A DNA stretch of 64,000 bases from Euborellia annulipes (GCA_023213315.1 JAKCPI010002775.1:310001-374000); one strand, 5' to 3'; positions 1 to 12,184 are shown, counted from the first letter of the stretch. Numbers and translations are program-made. The notes: generated by a model not told the origin, from the sequence alone.

Positions 1-32
1 TCAATACTTGGATAATGTTCTTTCAAATATTA

Positions 33-420
33 CACTGTAAAAAAAAAAAAAAACTATGAATTTTCAATTGAATTTTAAGGGGGAACGGGAGCGAAGAGGT
101 TACGCATGTTTTTCCCGATAAGATGGCGTAGTGGGTCATAAAAAGTGTGCCCAAAAATCAAGTAATTCAATAATTTGCCAAGAGATGTCAGAATGGTAGC
201 TATAAATATTTAATGCATTTGGTTGATTTTCATTGATCTTTTAACAATAAATATTTTATAAATGTTATTATATATTATGTATCTTTTATAAAAGCATAAA
301 AATATATAAATATAGGTCAGATATAGGCTAATACTATATCGTCTGTTAGACTAGCCTGCCATTTATTGCAAGAATTCTGAACTAATTTGACAGTTGGTTC
401 TTAAATAAATCATCTAAGCT
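33..420 (+). repeat. Dispersed repeat family A, copy 1
   Basis: It begins CACTGTAAAAA followed by ATGAATTTTCAATTG, and continues to GTTAGACTAGCCTGCCAT. A close copy lies at 50834-51170, a tail at 49139-49210 and end pieces at 42205, 43010 and 46950-47190. Family A ends look like TIRs (TACACTGTAAAA and its inverse). Non-coding. Confidence 0.7.
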
Positions 421-495
421 TATTTTAAAAATTTCTTAATTAATATGTGATTAACAATAACAATAAATTCATTTTTAAATTAAAAAAAAAATTAA

Positions 496-607
496 AGATT
501 ATTGGGACATATAGTTTTTTTTGTATTTGCTTTATAACAAAAAAATTAATTACGATAATTTTTTAATAAATCATTAAAAAAATTATAACTTTATGTCCCA
601 ATAATCT
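496..607. mobile_element. Small TIR element
   Basis: AGATTATTGGGACATA at the left mirrors TATGTCCCAATAATCT at the right. Total 112 bases, AT-rich inside. No clear TSD. Confidence 0.65.
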
Positions 608-857
608 ATCATGACTTATGAATTTAATTCTTTAAAAAAAAAACGCATTCAAAAATTCCTTATAATAGTCTAGTTTTTTTTTTTTTTAAGTACGTTTAGA
701 CGTCGCTCCTGAACCCCCTTGATATACTCAGTTTGTTTATAAACTAGTTTATTAATTAAAAAATATATGAATCAAATTTAAGTAGATTAAAAAAAATATG
801 ATAATCTTAATAAAGTAAGTAGTCGAGTTGATAAAGGCTTCTTACAAATTCATATAT

Positions 858-1735
858 GGAACCTGTTATGTAATGGTGTGTCAAAGACCAGACATCGAGT
901 TTTGAGAATATCAACATTAAAGCTTTTCTGATTTAAATTGTTTTGATTAGATTATATATCATTTTTTTTTGTCAATTGTGCAAGTAAATAGTGTAATTAT
1001 GGCAGATATTCATAAATTATCTCTAAAAATACGACTAATTTAGAGAAAAACAATAAAATATAAAAAATTATTTTTGCAAAATTCTCTAAATCCAATTTGC
1101 AATTTGCAAAAATGCTTCAAAGTCTCTTGATAATAAATAAAATAATTTTAGGTTATAATTCAAAAATTAAAACGAAGATATTATTAAAGTTCTTTTATGG
1201 TTATATTTAATATTAAATAGCTTAGAAACTTTTTATCAAAATTACATTAATAAATTTTAAATAGTATTAACGTTTTAAAATTAAATACAAAGTGATAACA
1301 AAATTTTCTCATCAATTAAGGATGGAAGTGAACATGGCAACAGTAAATCAGAGTTATAATGAAATTGACTTAATATCGAAATCGCACTCATCCTCATCTT
1401 CATTATCAGGAATATCAAAAAATTAAATTTTGACATCTACGAATTCATTTCTCATTTTAAAAAAAAGGATTTTGATTTATTTAAGTTTAAATAAGTTTTT
1501 ATTGGTTGTTAACACCATAAAAAACAACGTGTTAGGAACATAAATCATTATTGCAAAATGAAAATCCTGCATTGAAATATTGTAAAAATAATTTTATGCT
1601 TTTACATTAAATATAAATTTTTTTAGGACATATTTCATAAAAAATACTATTAATTAAAGCATTTGAAACAATATTCCGTGCTTAAGTCAATTTTGAATTT
1701 TTTGGTCTTTGACACACCATTGCATAACAGGGTCC
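858..1735. mobile_element. TIR element with a 4-base TSD (longer form)
   Basis: It starts GGAACCTGTTATGTAATGG and ends CCATTGCATAACAGGGTCC, flanked by ATAT (854-857; 1736-1739). The internal sequence near both ends matches the short copy at 26716-26959. No long ORF. Confidence 0.8.
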
Positions 1736-1746
1736 ATATGAAGGAA

Positions 1747-1992
1747 CAGTGGCGTAGCGAGCTTACCTCGCGCCAGGGGCACAATACCTTTTTAGCCCCC
1801 CCCCCCCCCATTCGAAAAATATTAGATGTAAAATATACAAATTTATTATATTACACTAGCACTAAATTTAAAATATATTTTCCAGAAATCCATTATAATA
1901 TTAATAAAAATAAAAATTATCCAGCAATTTTTTGTTTTGAAGACCAGTTGGCGCCCCTCTGTGAGTAGCGCCCGGGGCATGATGCCCTCCCC
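1747..1992 (+). mobile_element. hAT-like fragment, CAGTGGCGTAGCGAG end
   Basis: Left end plus most of the body of the family seen complete at 9166-9812 and 24392-24784. The right terminus is replaced by the next element. An orphan terminus of this family (TTCGCTACGCCACTG) lies at about 3703-3729. Confidence 0.7.
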
Positions 1993-2243
1993 AAGGGCGG
2001 TCCTAGCCTTACATTTTGGGGGGGGGGTCACTGTTTTTTTTTTTTATAGTAGAAATAAATGGGCCTGGACCCCAATAAATATATATTAATCAAATATGAG
2101 TATCGTTTAAGTCTTAAATGGCCTAAGTTGCCGAAAAGATTGTGTGAATGGGAGAGTGAGTGGGAAAAAAGTGTATGTTAAAAAAAAAAAAAGATTTTGG
2201 GGGGGTCACGACCCCCTTGACCCCCCCTCTGGGACCGCCCTTG
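1993..2243 (+). mobile_element. G-rich TIR element with an embedded SINE tail
   Basis: Ends AAGGGCGGTCC and GGACCGCCCTT, with G- and C-runs inside each end. A SINE tail (about 2070-2190, ending in poly-A) lies within. The right half recurs as a direct repeat at about 3535-3703. Confidence 0.65.
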
Positions 2244-2700
2244 GTAAGAGAAAGTAATATAAAAAAAAGAAAAACTAACTTATTGAAAATATTATGAAAG
2301 GGATTAGCATAATCATAATAGACTTGAAATTAAGAAAAATAAATGGCTAGATATAGTAAAATAATTTATAAATACAAACTCAATATAATATCAAACTGGT
2401 TGGCGAATGGGAAAAGACAGAACATTAAATACTACACAAATAAATGCAAGCATTGTGACGTCATCGTCAAAAGATGGCTCCAATAGTAAAATAACCTTTT
2501 AAATTATATTAAAAAAATTTCAAACAAAAAATTGAAAGCATTTATCAATTTTTTACAAAACTAACTTTGTAGAGAATATATGGCGTTTCAAAATAAGAAT
2601 TTTATTTTTTTACAATATTCAATAATAAATTTTTACTTTCATTTATTTATAATATAAACATGACGGAGTGAAATTTTCAGAAGGTCAATATATATAGCTC
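2243..2700. other. AT-rich stretch
   Basis: No gene, RNA or clear repeat boundary seen. Confidence 0.5.
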
Positions 2701-3245
2701 TGAATGAATTTTTTCAAATCAAGGGAGGAGACTGTGCTCCTTGAGTACGATGATTTGCTTGACTCGAGTTAAGCAAATTGCCTTATTCACGCACTACCCT
2801 CTCCATCGCTCTACCCGTTGTGGTAGGAAGATTTTTGCGTCAATTGACGATGGGGACTCTGTCCCCATACCCAAACCAAGGGTGAGCAGAGTAATTCCCC
2901 TGGCCAAAGGATCCCCTCTGCTCACACCTAATGGCTAGCTCGCAAGTATCACTGGATAGCTATGTCCCCGTGCATATGCCGTCACAGTCTGAAAACGCAG
3001 GCTAGCCCCTTGGTAAATCATGAGGGGTGTGGGCGAGTACGCGTTTATCCTACTCCGACTCACATTCCCGGGGCTTGATTTTGATCCGATGCCCCACAGC
3101 CTTGGAGTGACGGGACTCGAGTCCCTGGACCCAAGACTGTGAGGAGGGGACCGCGGTCTCCACCCACGGGCCTCTAGCCTGTTTTAATACTCACACAGCG
3201 ACACTGGCGCATATCCTATGCCCATCCGAGTAGTGAAGGACTCGC
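2700..3245. other. GC-rich island of unknown nature
   Basis: Composition is far higher in GC than the surroundings, with abrupt borders. It has no long ORF. Short inverted pieces are present (GGGGACTCTGTCCCC; GAGCAGA and TCTGCTC). It could be an old retroelement 5' end or a structured RNA relic. I recognise no family. Confidence 0.4.
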
Positions 3246-3730
3246 TAATTTATCATTGAAACATTAATAATTTTACTATAGAAAAAATCGATAAATAGCA
3301 AAAAAATTTGCCAATTTTCTAGAAAATGAAAATGCCAAAGTTTTAGCTAAATTGAACAATATTTACTCGAATAGGGATGAAACGATAACACTGAGGAATC
3401 GATACTTTTACTCGATATAACCCCCCTGCCCCCCCCTGTCTACGGCCCTGGCTATTATATTTAAAAAAAAAATAAATAATAATAGAGAATAGAGTTTAAA
3501 AAATATCTCAGTTTGGAAGCAAAAATTATAGCAATAAATATATATTAATCAAATATGAGTATCGTTTAAGTCTTAAATGGCCTAAGTTGCCGAAAAGATT
3601 GTGTGAATGGGAGAGTGAGTGGGAAAAAAGTGTATGTTAAAAAAAAAGATTTTGGGGGGGGGGGGTCACGACCCCCTTGACCCCCCCTCTGGGACAGCCC
3701 TTGGCCCTCCCCCCTTCGCTACGCCACTGG

Positions 3731-3937
3731 CTGAAGTTGGTTTATTTGAGAAAGAAAAACGGTAAATTTTCAGCTTTTTTTTATTAGTTTACAATGCAAT
3801 ATAATATTTCAGAGACGTATCGGCACGGCACCCCTTCTTTAGTGAATTTCGAAATATTTGGAAATAATACCTTGTAAAATATTTAAAAAATTGCTGAAAA
3901 TTTACCGTTTTTCTTTCTCAAATAAACCAACTTCAGC
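3731..3937. mobile_element. MITE with perfect 45-base inverted repeats
   Basis: GCTGAAGTTGGTTTATTTGA and on (3731-3775) is mirrored at 3893-3937. The middle is 117 bases. No coding capacity. TSD unclear because the left neighbour is another element's end. Confidence 0.85.
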
Positions 3938-4012
3938 AAAACCACTTAAGATGCGCGTCTCGAGGTGCTGATTTTGAGAAGTTCCGTTTTTTTTTTTATC
4001 AAATGTTAAAAC

Positions 4013-4370
4013 TAGGGTCCGACCGAAACAAGATTTTCAACCGAAACCGAATATTCGGCCTCAACCTTTGTTTCGGCCGAAACCGTAACCGAAACCGAAA
4101 CTTGTATTTCCTATAAAATAATTTATATTTTTTTTTTTTTTTGAAATTTTTTCCCCTCCGTGAAAATTATTTTACCTTTTTTTTAGGGAGACAAAAATTT
4201 TTTCTCCTTCAAGTGCAAATCATTTGACCTTTTTTTTTTTTAAGACTCAAGTTTCGGCCGGCCGAAGTTTCGGCTACTTTTTGGCCGAAACCGAAACTAC
4301 GGCCGAAACCATGATTTTTGGCCGAAATGGCCGAAACCGTAACCGAAACCGAATATTCGGTCGGTTCCTA
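4013..4370 (+). mobile_element. hAT-like element, CCGAAACCG-rich
   Basis: It starts TAGGGTCCGACCGAA, ends TTCGGTCGGTTCCTA, and has a perfect TSD GTTAAAAC (4005-4012; 4371-4378). Many CCGAAACCG subterminal repeats. A second copy with its own TSD lies at 21074-21393. Confidence 0.9.
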
Positions 4371-4624
4371 GTTAAAACCAATACTTCCTATTTAAATATT
4401 TATTCTGGGCCAAATTACCTTAAAACTTACTTTTATTTTAGAAAATATATAGGTCTACGAATTTCGTTTTTCAATATTATTGTATAATAGTAAAATCTGT
4501 GGAATATAATAACTTTGAAATCTTGTATTTAATTTAGAAAAAAAAAATGTTTTTGACGATAACAAATGTATTTATTAATATAATCAATCAATGGAATGGA
4601 ATTATTAATATATTTTTTATTCTT

Positions 4625-5245
4625 CATACTTTTTAATTTTATTTTTTAATAAATTTGTATTAAAAATATGTATGGTTTTTGTAACAGGAGTGATCAGGAG
4701 AATAGAATAGTAAAGGAGTGTGTTGGCGCCAAAGAAAAAATAACCTCCTCTCTGTTTTTAATCTCCGGGTATTATCATTGGATATTTATCATATAAGGGA
4801 TTAAGAGGAAATCTCAGGCTGATTAGTGCTGCGACCCTGTGGAGACTTTTAGAATTATAAGTATAATTTTTAAAGTTTCCACAAGAGTGCAGCACAAATC
4901 GGATATTTTATTCAATTATAAAGATTTTCTTTCTATACACAATATATATAAATGTAATTGAATAAAATATCTGATTTGTGCTGCACTCTTGTGGAAACTT
5001 TAAAAATTATACTTATAATTCTAAAAGTCTCCACAGGGTCGCAGCACTAATCAGCCTGAGATTTCCTCTTAATTTATATGATAAATATCCAATGATAATA
5101 CCCGGAGATTAAAAACAGAGAGGAGGTTATTTTTTCTTTGGCGCCAACACACTCCTTTACTATTCTATTCTCCTGATCACTCCTGTTACAAAAACCATAC
5201 ATATTTTTAATACAAGTTTATTAAAAAATAAAATTAAAATGTATG
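4625..5245. repeat. Giant near-perfect hairpin
   Basis: The left arm (4625-4918) and right arm (4955-5245) are reverse complements with few differences, one being a 3-base indel near 4797. The loop is 36 bases. It has no coding capacity. It may be a fold-back element or a recent inverted duplication. If transcribed it would give about 290 base pairs of double-stranded RNA. I see no second copy in the window. Confidence 0.95.
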
Positions 5246-5454
5246 GAGATTTATTTAATAATTAAGTATTAATTAATTAAATTTGTTATATATATATAGT
5301 CTTAGAGTCAAAATACATTAAAAAAATATTATGTTTTCTAAATTAAGTACAAATTTCAAGATCAAATTACTCAATCATCTCAAAAATTTCATTTTTTCTA
5401 AAGTAAAATTAAGTTTCAAGGAATTGAAAATCTGAAACTAAATAGGCCTATTTC

Positions 5455-5535
5455 AAGGGCGGATATAAGAGGGGGAGGAATAAAAGAGGTAACTACCTCC
5501 CCCACCCCCGAGATTTGAGAAAAATATTTTTTTTT
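5455..5535 (-). repeat. G-rich element fragment
   Basis: GGGCGGATATAAGAGGGGGAG followed by ACTACCTCCCCCACCCCCG and GATTTGAGAAAATATTTTT. It is the inverse of the fragment near 47380-47450. Confidence 0.5.
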
Positions 5536-5631
5536 GGGAATTAAATTTTATTTTGAATATAAAATTATAAAAATTAATACTTAAAAATTTAATTTGTTTA
5601 TATATACTATGATAAACGTCGGACCACTAGG

Positions 5632-6613
5632 GGAGGCAATATTTTTTTCTTGAATAAAGGGTGGGCAAAGTTGTGAGCTCGGCTTAGTCCAACCCTTTAT
5701 TTTTAACTAGTGTGTGAAATTTTTGATATACCCGTTTAAGAAACCTGTAATAAATTGATTTATGAAAGTTAATTTTTTAGTATATAAACTTCCCCCGAAT
5801 GTAATATTCATTAACAGTTTATCTAACTACCTATGCTAGTTTATAAATTTCGGTTAGAAATTTTTAACAGTGTAGAAATTGAATAAACCGACATCCGCCC
5901 CCTACCCCCTATGTAAGAAATGAATCTCATAATAAGAAATAATTTATTTCATTTATTTAGAATCATTTTTTTTATGTGTTTTGTTTGAATAATATTTTTA
6001 ATTTAATTATTCTATTCCAAGAATTGGATGACGTCATTCGCCAGACTTGATTGTCGACTTCGCGCCGAAGGGATCACGTGATTGGAAATTTCCATAGCAC
6101 ACTGTATTCTTGAACTAAATTATTTTTTGTGAATTTGATCTGATAGTTTAGTTCTAAACTTGGCCACTTGGATTTTACAGATGGCGTTGCTAGTAGCAAA
6201 GTCTTGGATCCTTGTCTTAAATCAGCTGATAACTTTATAAAAAAAAATCGCCAGTTCATTCACCTCAACCTTTTCATTAACTCTACCATTATCTCAAAAA
6301 CTATTAGGTTTTTTAAAAAATATGCATTAATAAAATCTGCTTAGAATAATGTCATTTATCTTATAGTGTGACAAAAAAAAAAAAAAATTCCGAATTCATC
6401 TATCTTTATCCATGGAATTTTTCTCTATTTTTCTATAAAATTCTTATCTCCCTAGACTTAAAAGTTTCTTTAATATAAGACTCTAAATGTTTTTGGAAAA
6501 AAAAATGCCTCCTGCTCTTTCAACAGGACATAAGTAAAAAAAAAGTCTACCTATTTTTATTCTCTACCTATATATAAATAAAACAGATAAAAACTGGTGT
6601 GTAAGTGTGCACC
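5632..6613 (-). repeat. Long dispersed repeat, inverted partner of 23397-24370
   Basis: About 980 bases are repeated in reverse orientation 17.8 kb away, with long identical stretches. A 61-codon frame inside (6074-6259 minus; 23739-23924 plus) translates identically in both, but this reflects similarity, not evidence of a gene. A shorter copy lies at about 31540-31770. Confidence 0.85.
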
Positions 6614-7127
6614 CCTTAGGTAACAAAAGCCAGAGAAAGAGATTCAATCTATTCTAAAGATTCTAGGCTGTAAAATAAAAAAAAAAATATTCTTTTCTTT
6701 TAATTGAATAATCTCATAATTTAATTGCTGGAGTGGGCCTGAGTGCGTTTGTGTATGCAGCCACTGGCTGGGGCGCGCCCAGCCAGTGGCGCCTTTACTC
6801 ACGGTGACGTCTTCAATAATTACTCAACTGTCATTTGAAAATAAAAAATCTGGTGTGACCGGCGCACAAGGTAAGGGAAAGCTGTGCACCGTGCTGTCAC
6901 ACCAGATTTTTTTGTATCGAGATATATTTAGTTTTTCCTAAAGCACCTTAGTTTCAAACTTGCATTTTAAATTTTGACTGCTTGAAATAAACTATGGTTA
7001 TTTTTCAAAATTTTGATCTCATATTTGGACATTTTATACACAATAGAGAATCCTAAATAAATACAAAATATCAAAAGAATAGGAAAACATTTTTTTAAAA
7101 GGGAAAAGGTTCGGGGGCCTTTCCCCG

Positions 7128-7167
<40 letters not shown>

Positions 7168-7605
7168 GTAAATTCTGTTACCATGGCAACCATTTCTCTT
7201 CTTTCCTATGAAGAACAAGAGTAAAGTGGTCTTCAGAAGATTTCAACGGCAAAATGAGAATATACATTTTAAAGAGCATCTAAAAAATAGTTTATTTATG
7301 AATTTAAAAAAAAAATCGTTGTAAATAAATTTTGAGAAAATAAAAAAAAACTAAAAAAGTGTATCAGTAAAGTACTAGTACTTTTTGGCCGATTTTGTTT
7401 ATAAGCTTAATTATACGAATTCGGAGGGTGCCTAACTTAAATATAAAATTTCAACCTCCTAGCTCATTTTCTTCATGGCTAAAAATGTCCACACACACAC
7501 ACAGACCAATTTGCGGGACCCACTTTTTGGACTCAGGGGACCTCAAAACTTAAAACCTCTACATGGAATTTTTGACATGATCGCAATACTTTCTCTAAGA
7601 GATGC
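6613..7605 (-). repeat. F1 dispersed repeat with 5' extension
   Basis: Reading on the minus strand: TACTTTCTCTTACC-type start relics, GGTCTGTGTGTG, CGGCCAAAAAGTACTAGTAC, ATGGTTGCCATGGTAACA, then the terminal hairpin bounded by ATCTGGTGTGAC and its inverse (about 6848-6910). The segment 6613-6840 is shared with 19510-19717. Non-coding, modular, about 0.7 kb. Confidence 0.75.
6761..6789. repeat. Compact GC-rich hairpin
   Basis: Twelve-base arms CCACTGGCTGGG and CCCAGCCAGTGG surround GCGCG. The other copy of this repeat (about 19500-19717, opposite strand) lacks the hairpin, so it is a small insertion of roughly 40 bases. Confidence 0.75.
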
Positions 7606-7614
7606 CAAATGTCG

Positions 7615-7665
7615 AAAAAGAAGACGTTTCGGACAAAATTTTATTCGTCACTGCAGACTTATAAT
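7615..7665 (-). other. Decayed hammerhead-like motif
   Basis: The minus strand has GAAACGTC and the same stem II loop as the copy at 22456 (GACGAATAAAATTTTGTCC), but the CUGANGA core is lost. The flanks, including GTGCCTAATTAA, match the 22.4-kb copy, so this is a degenerate member of that family. Confidence 0.5.
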
Positions 7666-7692
7666 TTAATTAGGCACAAAGTTGTCATTGAT

Positions 7693-7764
7693 GCCTCGTT
7701 AGAGTCTATTAGATAATCTAATAGACTTCTAATAATATTAGATATCTAATAGACTCTCACGAGG
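7693..7764. repeat. Short inverted repeat
   Basis: CCTCG-TTAGAGTCTATTAGAT at the left mirrors ATCTAATAGACTCTCACGAGG at the right, with a further smaller repeat of CTAATAGA between. It abuts the decayed hammerhead family copy. Confidence 0.7.
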
Positions 7765-8749
7765 TATTAAAATTTGTATTTATTTATTTATTTTTACTAG
7801 AAACTATCCAAAACATTGCTTTGTGATGAAATGGTCCATTTGATAAATGCGAACATTTGATGAAAAGACATTTCAGCGATACTAACCTTAAATAGAAAAA
7901 GCAAAAAAATATTAGCTTTGTGGGTAGAAAATTTATTTAGAAAAAGATAGATAGATAGATAGATAGAGAATAAAGGGATTTGAAGATTTAGAAATTCTTT
8001 CAAAGAATAAATGAGTTTTTAAAGAAAAAACAAGTTCTATAATAAAAATATATTGAGAATATATTATAAGATTTCTATGTAAATATTAAATATTCTTTTG
8101 ATCAAAGTGACAGCTTAAAAAGCGAATTCTTTTTCGCTCTTCTGATGTTTCCTGCTGGATTTTTTATGCTATATTAAAATCGCTGTCATATTTTTTATTG
8201 CTTTGCAAATAGTCAGATTCGATAATCGACTCAAGCGGATGTTCGACGTAAAACATTTTAAGTTTATCTCGTAGCAATTTAAAAAAAAAAAATCTCTATA
8301 GATGGGTTTTATATTATGTTCGTTTAAAAATTTTACAGCCTATGTATTATTATCGGGCCTCTAGAACAATGACCATTTGAAAAATGGAGGGGGGGGGGGG
8401 TGAAACTCATTCTTTTATATCAAATTGAGATGAAGATGAATCTCAGATGGGCTGTAAATTTTATGTATTAAAAGAAATTATTATTTTTTTTTTTTAATAA
8501 ATAATAAGAGATTTTTATTATTATACTTATTTATGGAAAATAAATAAACTGATTGTTAATACATAATTGTTGTTGACTTGTTAAGTCACAATTTTAAATT
8601 TCATTATCCAACTCGCTCAAAAAAATTAAAATAAATATTTAAATTAAAAATCAGTAGTTTTCTTCTTGGTCCCTTCAAGATAGTAATTGAAAATATAATT
8701 ATATTAAAAAATTATGATTTTATATTTCAGAGTATTCTTTCGACTTCTA

Positions 8750-9060
8750 GCCATGGGCGTAACTAGAGAATTTGGCTGGGGGGACCATGGGACCAGCTAT
8801 TCTCCGGAGGGCCTGGAAAGCCCCATATTTTCTCAATTTTTCTTGGGGCAAGGAGCTTTCTGGGGGGTGGGGGGCACGAGATAAAATTTCACCCTCCTAG
8901 CTCAATTCCTTCATGCTTAAAATTGAACACACAGCGGCAAGAGAATGTAAAAAAAAAAAATAGGGGGGGGGGCCGTGAGATATTTATTTGGTTCCCAACG
9001 GGGTTGCGACTCAAAAAGTTTAACAAGCACTGAACTAAAGGTCTAAAGGGATGGATTTTA
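8750..9060 (+). mobile_element. hAT-like left-end fragment and F1 scrap
   Basis: CATGGGCGTAACTAGAGAAT with the G-run body of the 19718-19886 family, right end missing. A short F1 piece (AATTTCACCCTCCTAGCTC) follows. Confidence 0.6.
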
Positions 9061-9165
9061 TTATTTAATATATTTATGAGAAATAAGCATCTCTGTTGAA
9101 GACAAAATATTTTGAAATTTTATTTTTTCTCAAAGGATTGAATTTTTTTATAGATAAATATGCAG

Positions 9166-9812
9166 CAGTGGCGTAGTGAGCTTAACTTGCGCCCGGGGGA
9201 CAATACCTTTTTAGCGCCCCCCCCCATTCGAAAACCATTATATTATATGTAAAATATACATAATTATTATATTACACTGGTACCAGTAGCGTAGCCAGGA
9301 TTTCTGCTTGGGGGGGGGGGGCCCAAAAGTTTTATGAACCCCCCCCCCTTCTCCAAGAAACTTAAAGTGGAGAAATTTTTTTTAGATAATATAATAATTA
9401 TAAATAAAAAACAAATAAAAAAAAAATTTTTCTTGAAATAAAAAATAATTTTAATATAAAATTCGTAAATATTAGAGATTTTTTCAATTATTTCTAAGTT
9501 TTTTGTTAGATTTTAGAATTTATGAGAGTTGATAAAATAATTATTTAAAAAAAAAAATCATTAGGGAAAACAATAGGTATTTTTTTGTTTTGGAGAAGGC
9601 TTTGGGGGGGGGCCCGGCCCCCCTGGCCCCCCCCCCCCCTGAATACGCCACTGACTGGCACTAAATTTAAAATATATTTTCCAGAAATCAATTATAATAA
9701 AAATAAAAATTATCCAGCAATATTTTATTTTGCGGACCATTTGGCGCCCATTTGTGAGTAGTACCCGGGGCATGATGACCCCCTTGCCCCCTCCCCTCTC
9801 GCTACGCCCCTC
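9166..9812 (+). mobile_element. hAT-like element interrupted by another hAT-like element
   Basis: Left end CAGTGGCGTAGTGAG, right end CTCGCTACGCCCCTC (decayed). The inner element is at 9284-9653. No matching outer TSD found. Confidence 0.75.
9284..9653 (+). mobile_element. hAT-like element nested in 9166-9812
   Basis: It starts CAGTAGCGTAGCCAGG and ends GAATACGCCACTG, with TSD ACTGGTAC (9276-9283) and ACTGGCAC (9654-9661), 7 of 8 identical. Long G- and C-runs lie inside the ends. The sequence across the site joins cleanly when compared with the copy at 1747. Confidence 0.85.
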
Positions 9813-10915
9813 GCTACTATCTATCTATTAAACACAAGGCAATACATCGGGGATACGTTTCTGGATAAAATTTCACGTAGAATAAGAATTTGCATACGAA
9901 ATTTTAATATCTCTAATAGTTTTCGATTAATTGATACAAATTCTAAAAATATAAGATTTTTAATTTAACCACTTCTTAAACATATGACACTGGGAAAATA
10001 TGGGGGATTTGATGAGGATTAAGAATCTACTTTTGTTATTTTTGTATCTCAATTATTTTTCGAGTTATACTCAAAAAACGATACAAAATTTGAGAAGGCT
10101 TAATATCATTAAACATAAAAGGTAGAAGATATTTAAGATATCGTATAAATTTTGTATTTAATGCAGATAACGAATCAATAAACACCAATTTTATATCTTT
10201 TTTAGTTTTTAGCAAATTTACGAAAATTCAAGCAAACATAGATGTGACTCTCTCTTATTAAATAGAGCAAACTAGTAATTGACATAAATGTGTAAGATTC
10301 AGGATTTAGTGCTGATTTTAATGCACTATTCATTATTTCTATATATTGAATAGTTTTTTATTATTTTGAAAAGAAAAAAATTCATCTGTCAAAATTAATT
10401 AAAATCGATTTTTTATTATTTTTAGGACATTCCTTGGCCGAAAATGGATTGTTTTAGTTAGAATATTTTATATTTTAATTTATTCAATCGATATCAAGCC
10501 CTAAATGTGTTTATTTAATTAAAAAACAATAAATTAAAAAAATATTGGCGGGAGTTGACATTCGAAGTCGTGAGTGTCATCAACAAACCCTCATTTTATG
10601 TGGGCGTAGCTAAATAGAAAAATTCCTATGGCTTTATAATTAATTCAAGAGACCAGTTTTGCATTTTGCCTCAAATCCGTGAATAAATAAGAGAGATTTA
10701 GCGATTTTTTGAAAAGCGATCTCGCGCGAGACGAAAGGCTTAGACAAGAGTTACGCGAGTCTCCCTGGCTGGTCTCTGGGCGCCGATCGAATTGGAAAAA
10801 AAAATTTGATGCTCTCCCATTAGTTGAAATAATTGGCAAATTGATTGATTTCATCTGTTTATACTCAAATTTTATAAAATTTTATTCTAAAAATGACTAT
10901 AAAATCTTATAATGT
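9813..10915 (+). repeat. F3 dispersed repeat, copy 1
   Basis: Shares long blocks with 22225-23060 (plus) and 12185-12640 (minus), for example ATGTGGGCGTAG and AAGAGAGATTTAGCGA with TTTTTGAAAAGCGAT. Short frames inside are shadows. Confidence 0.75.
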
Positions 10916-11275
10916 TGCTAAATTAAGGGATCTTAGAAATTTTTACTTTCCCTTACCTTTATATACATGTACTTTTTCAGTTTTTTTCGATTTTCTCAAA
11001 ATTCGCTCAAACGATTTTGATTAAAATTCAAAAATCATTTATTTTTTAGATGCTCTTTAAAATGTATATTTTCATTTTGCCCTCAGAATTGTTTGAAACA
11101 GACTTTACTCTTGTACTTCATTGGAAAGATAGGAGAAATGGTTGCTATGGTAACAAAATATAAATATTTTTCCATACTTATAAATTTTACATCTTGAAAA
11201 TCGAATGTGCCGTACCGTCCGAAACTAAATACAGTCGATCAAAAACAATCTGCTGGGCTTGTCACACCAGATTTT
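10915..11275 (+). repeat. F1 dispersed repeat, plus-strand copy
   Basis: Contains GTACTTTTTCAGTTTTTTTC, TTAGATGCTCTTTAAAATG, the ATGGTTGCTATGGTAACAAA block and the closing GTCACACCAGATTTT. Confidence 0.75.
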
Positions 11276-11524
11276 CTATACATGTTGTGGGTTGTTTATA
11301 AACAACGAGCTAGTAAAATAAAATTAACAAGTCTCAAAAATTGAAAGCTGAATTTTACGTAAAAAGACATAAAATTTAATCCAATTCTGATATGATTTGA
11401 ATTTTTTTTTTTTTTTAGAGCGAGTCCTTTGAGAAAAATTGACTCTGCATAGACCCTGAACACATTCGTTGAGCGGGTAAACCTTTAGAGCGCTAATTTA
11501 ACGAAACCATTGGATCTAGAAGGC

Positions 11525-12025
11525 TAGAAATTTTATATACACGTAGGCAAAAATTCAGTGAATATAGATCAATGATCCTTTTTACTTTCATCTGATTGGC
11601 TAATCTGATGGTGAGATATAATGAAAAAATAAATGTTTAAATATTAAATTTTAACTTCATCTAAGTAATCTCTAGGAAATTCTAAACTCATTACAAAAAA
11701 TCCGATGCAAATTGAAGAAGCGGTTTGCGAGTTAGAGACATTTGAAGATTCAAAGTTTTATTTCTTTTCTATTTGAATTTTTTAGACGTCTTAATTCGAA
11801 CAAAGGAGGGGCGGAGTCTGCCTCCCCCCTCCCCCTCTCTGTTTGTTGCTCTTGACCAAGGCGCGCGCCTTCCCCCTTTTCTAAGAAAATAAAATAATAA
11901 ATTAAAATTATATCTTCGGACAGATTAAAAAGAATTTTAAAGACTCGTAGAAAAAAAAATTTGTTATGATGGTCACACAAATTTCTCTTAACTTTGGCTG
12001 TGCTTGTCACACCAGATTTTTTTTA
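11525..12025 (+). repeat. F2 dispersed repeat, copy 1
   Basis: Matches 19895-20420: GAGATATAAT, AACTCATTACAAAAAATCCG, then a GC-rich CTCCCCC stretch and the CACACCAGATTTTTT end. Confidence 0.7.
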
Positions 12026-12059
12026 TTTTTTTTAAACATTCACACTTTTTTTACATTCA

Positions 12060-12132
12060 CACTCACACCCTTTGTGAGTAGCGCCCGGGGCATGATGACC
12101 CCCCCTTGCCCCCCTCTCGCTACGCCACTGAT
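12060..12132 (+). mobile_element. hAT-like right-end fragment
   Basis: GTGAGTAGCGCCCGGGGCAT to CTCGCTACGCCACTG. Left part missing. Confidence 0.65.
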
Positions 12133-12184
12133 ATCCAGTCTTTTATTCTTACAGTTAAAAAAAGTTTCGAATAAAATTTTATAA

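Noticed and set aside
7947..7975. GATA microsatellite as a regulatory cluster
   Set aside because: A simple tandem repeat with no supporting context.
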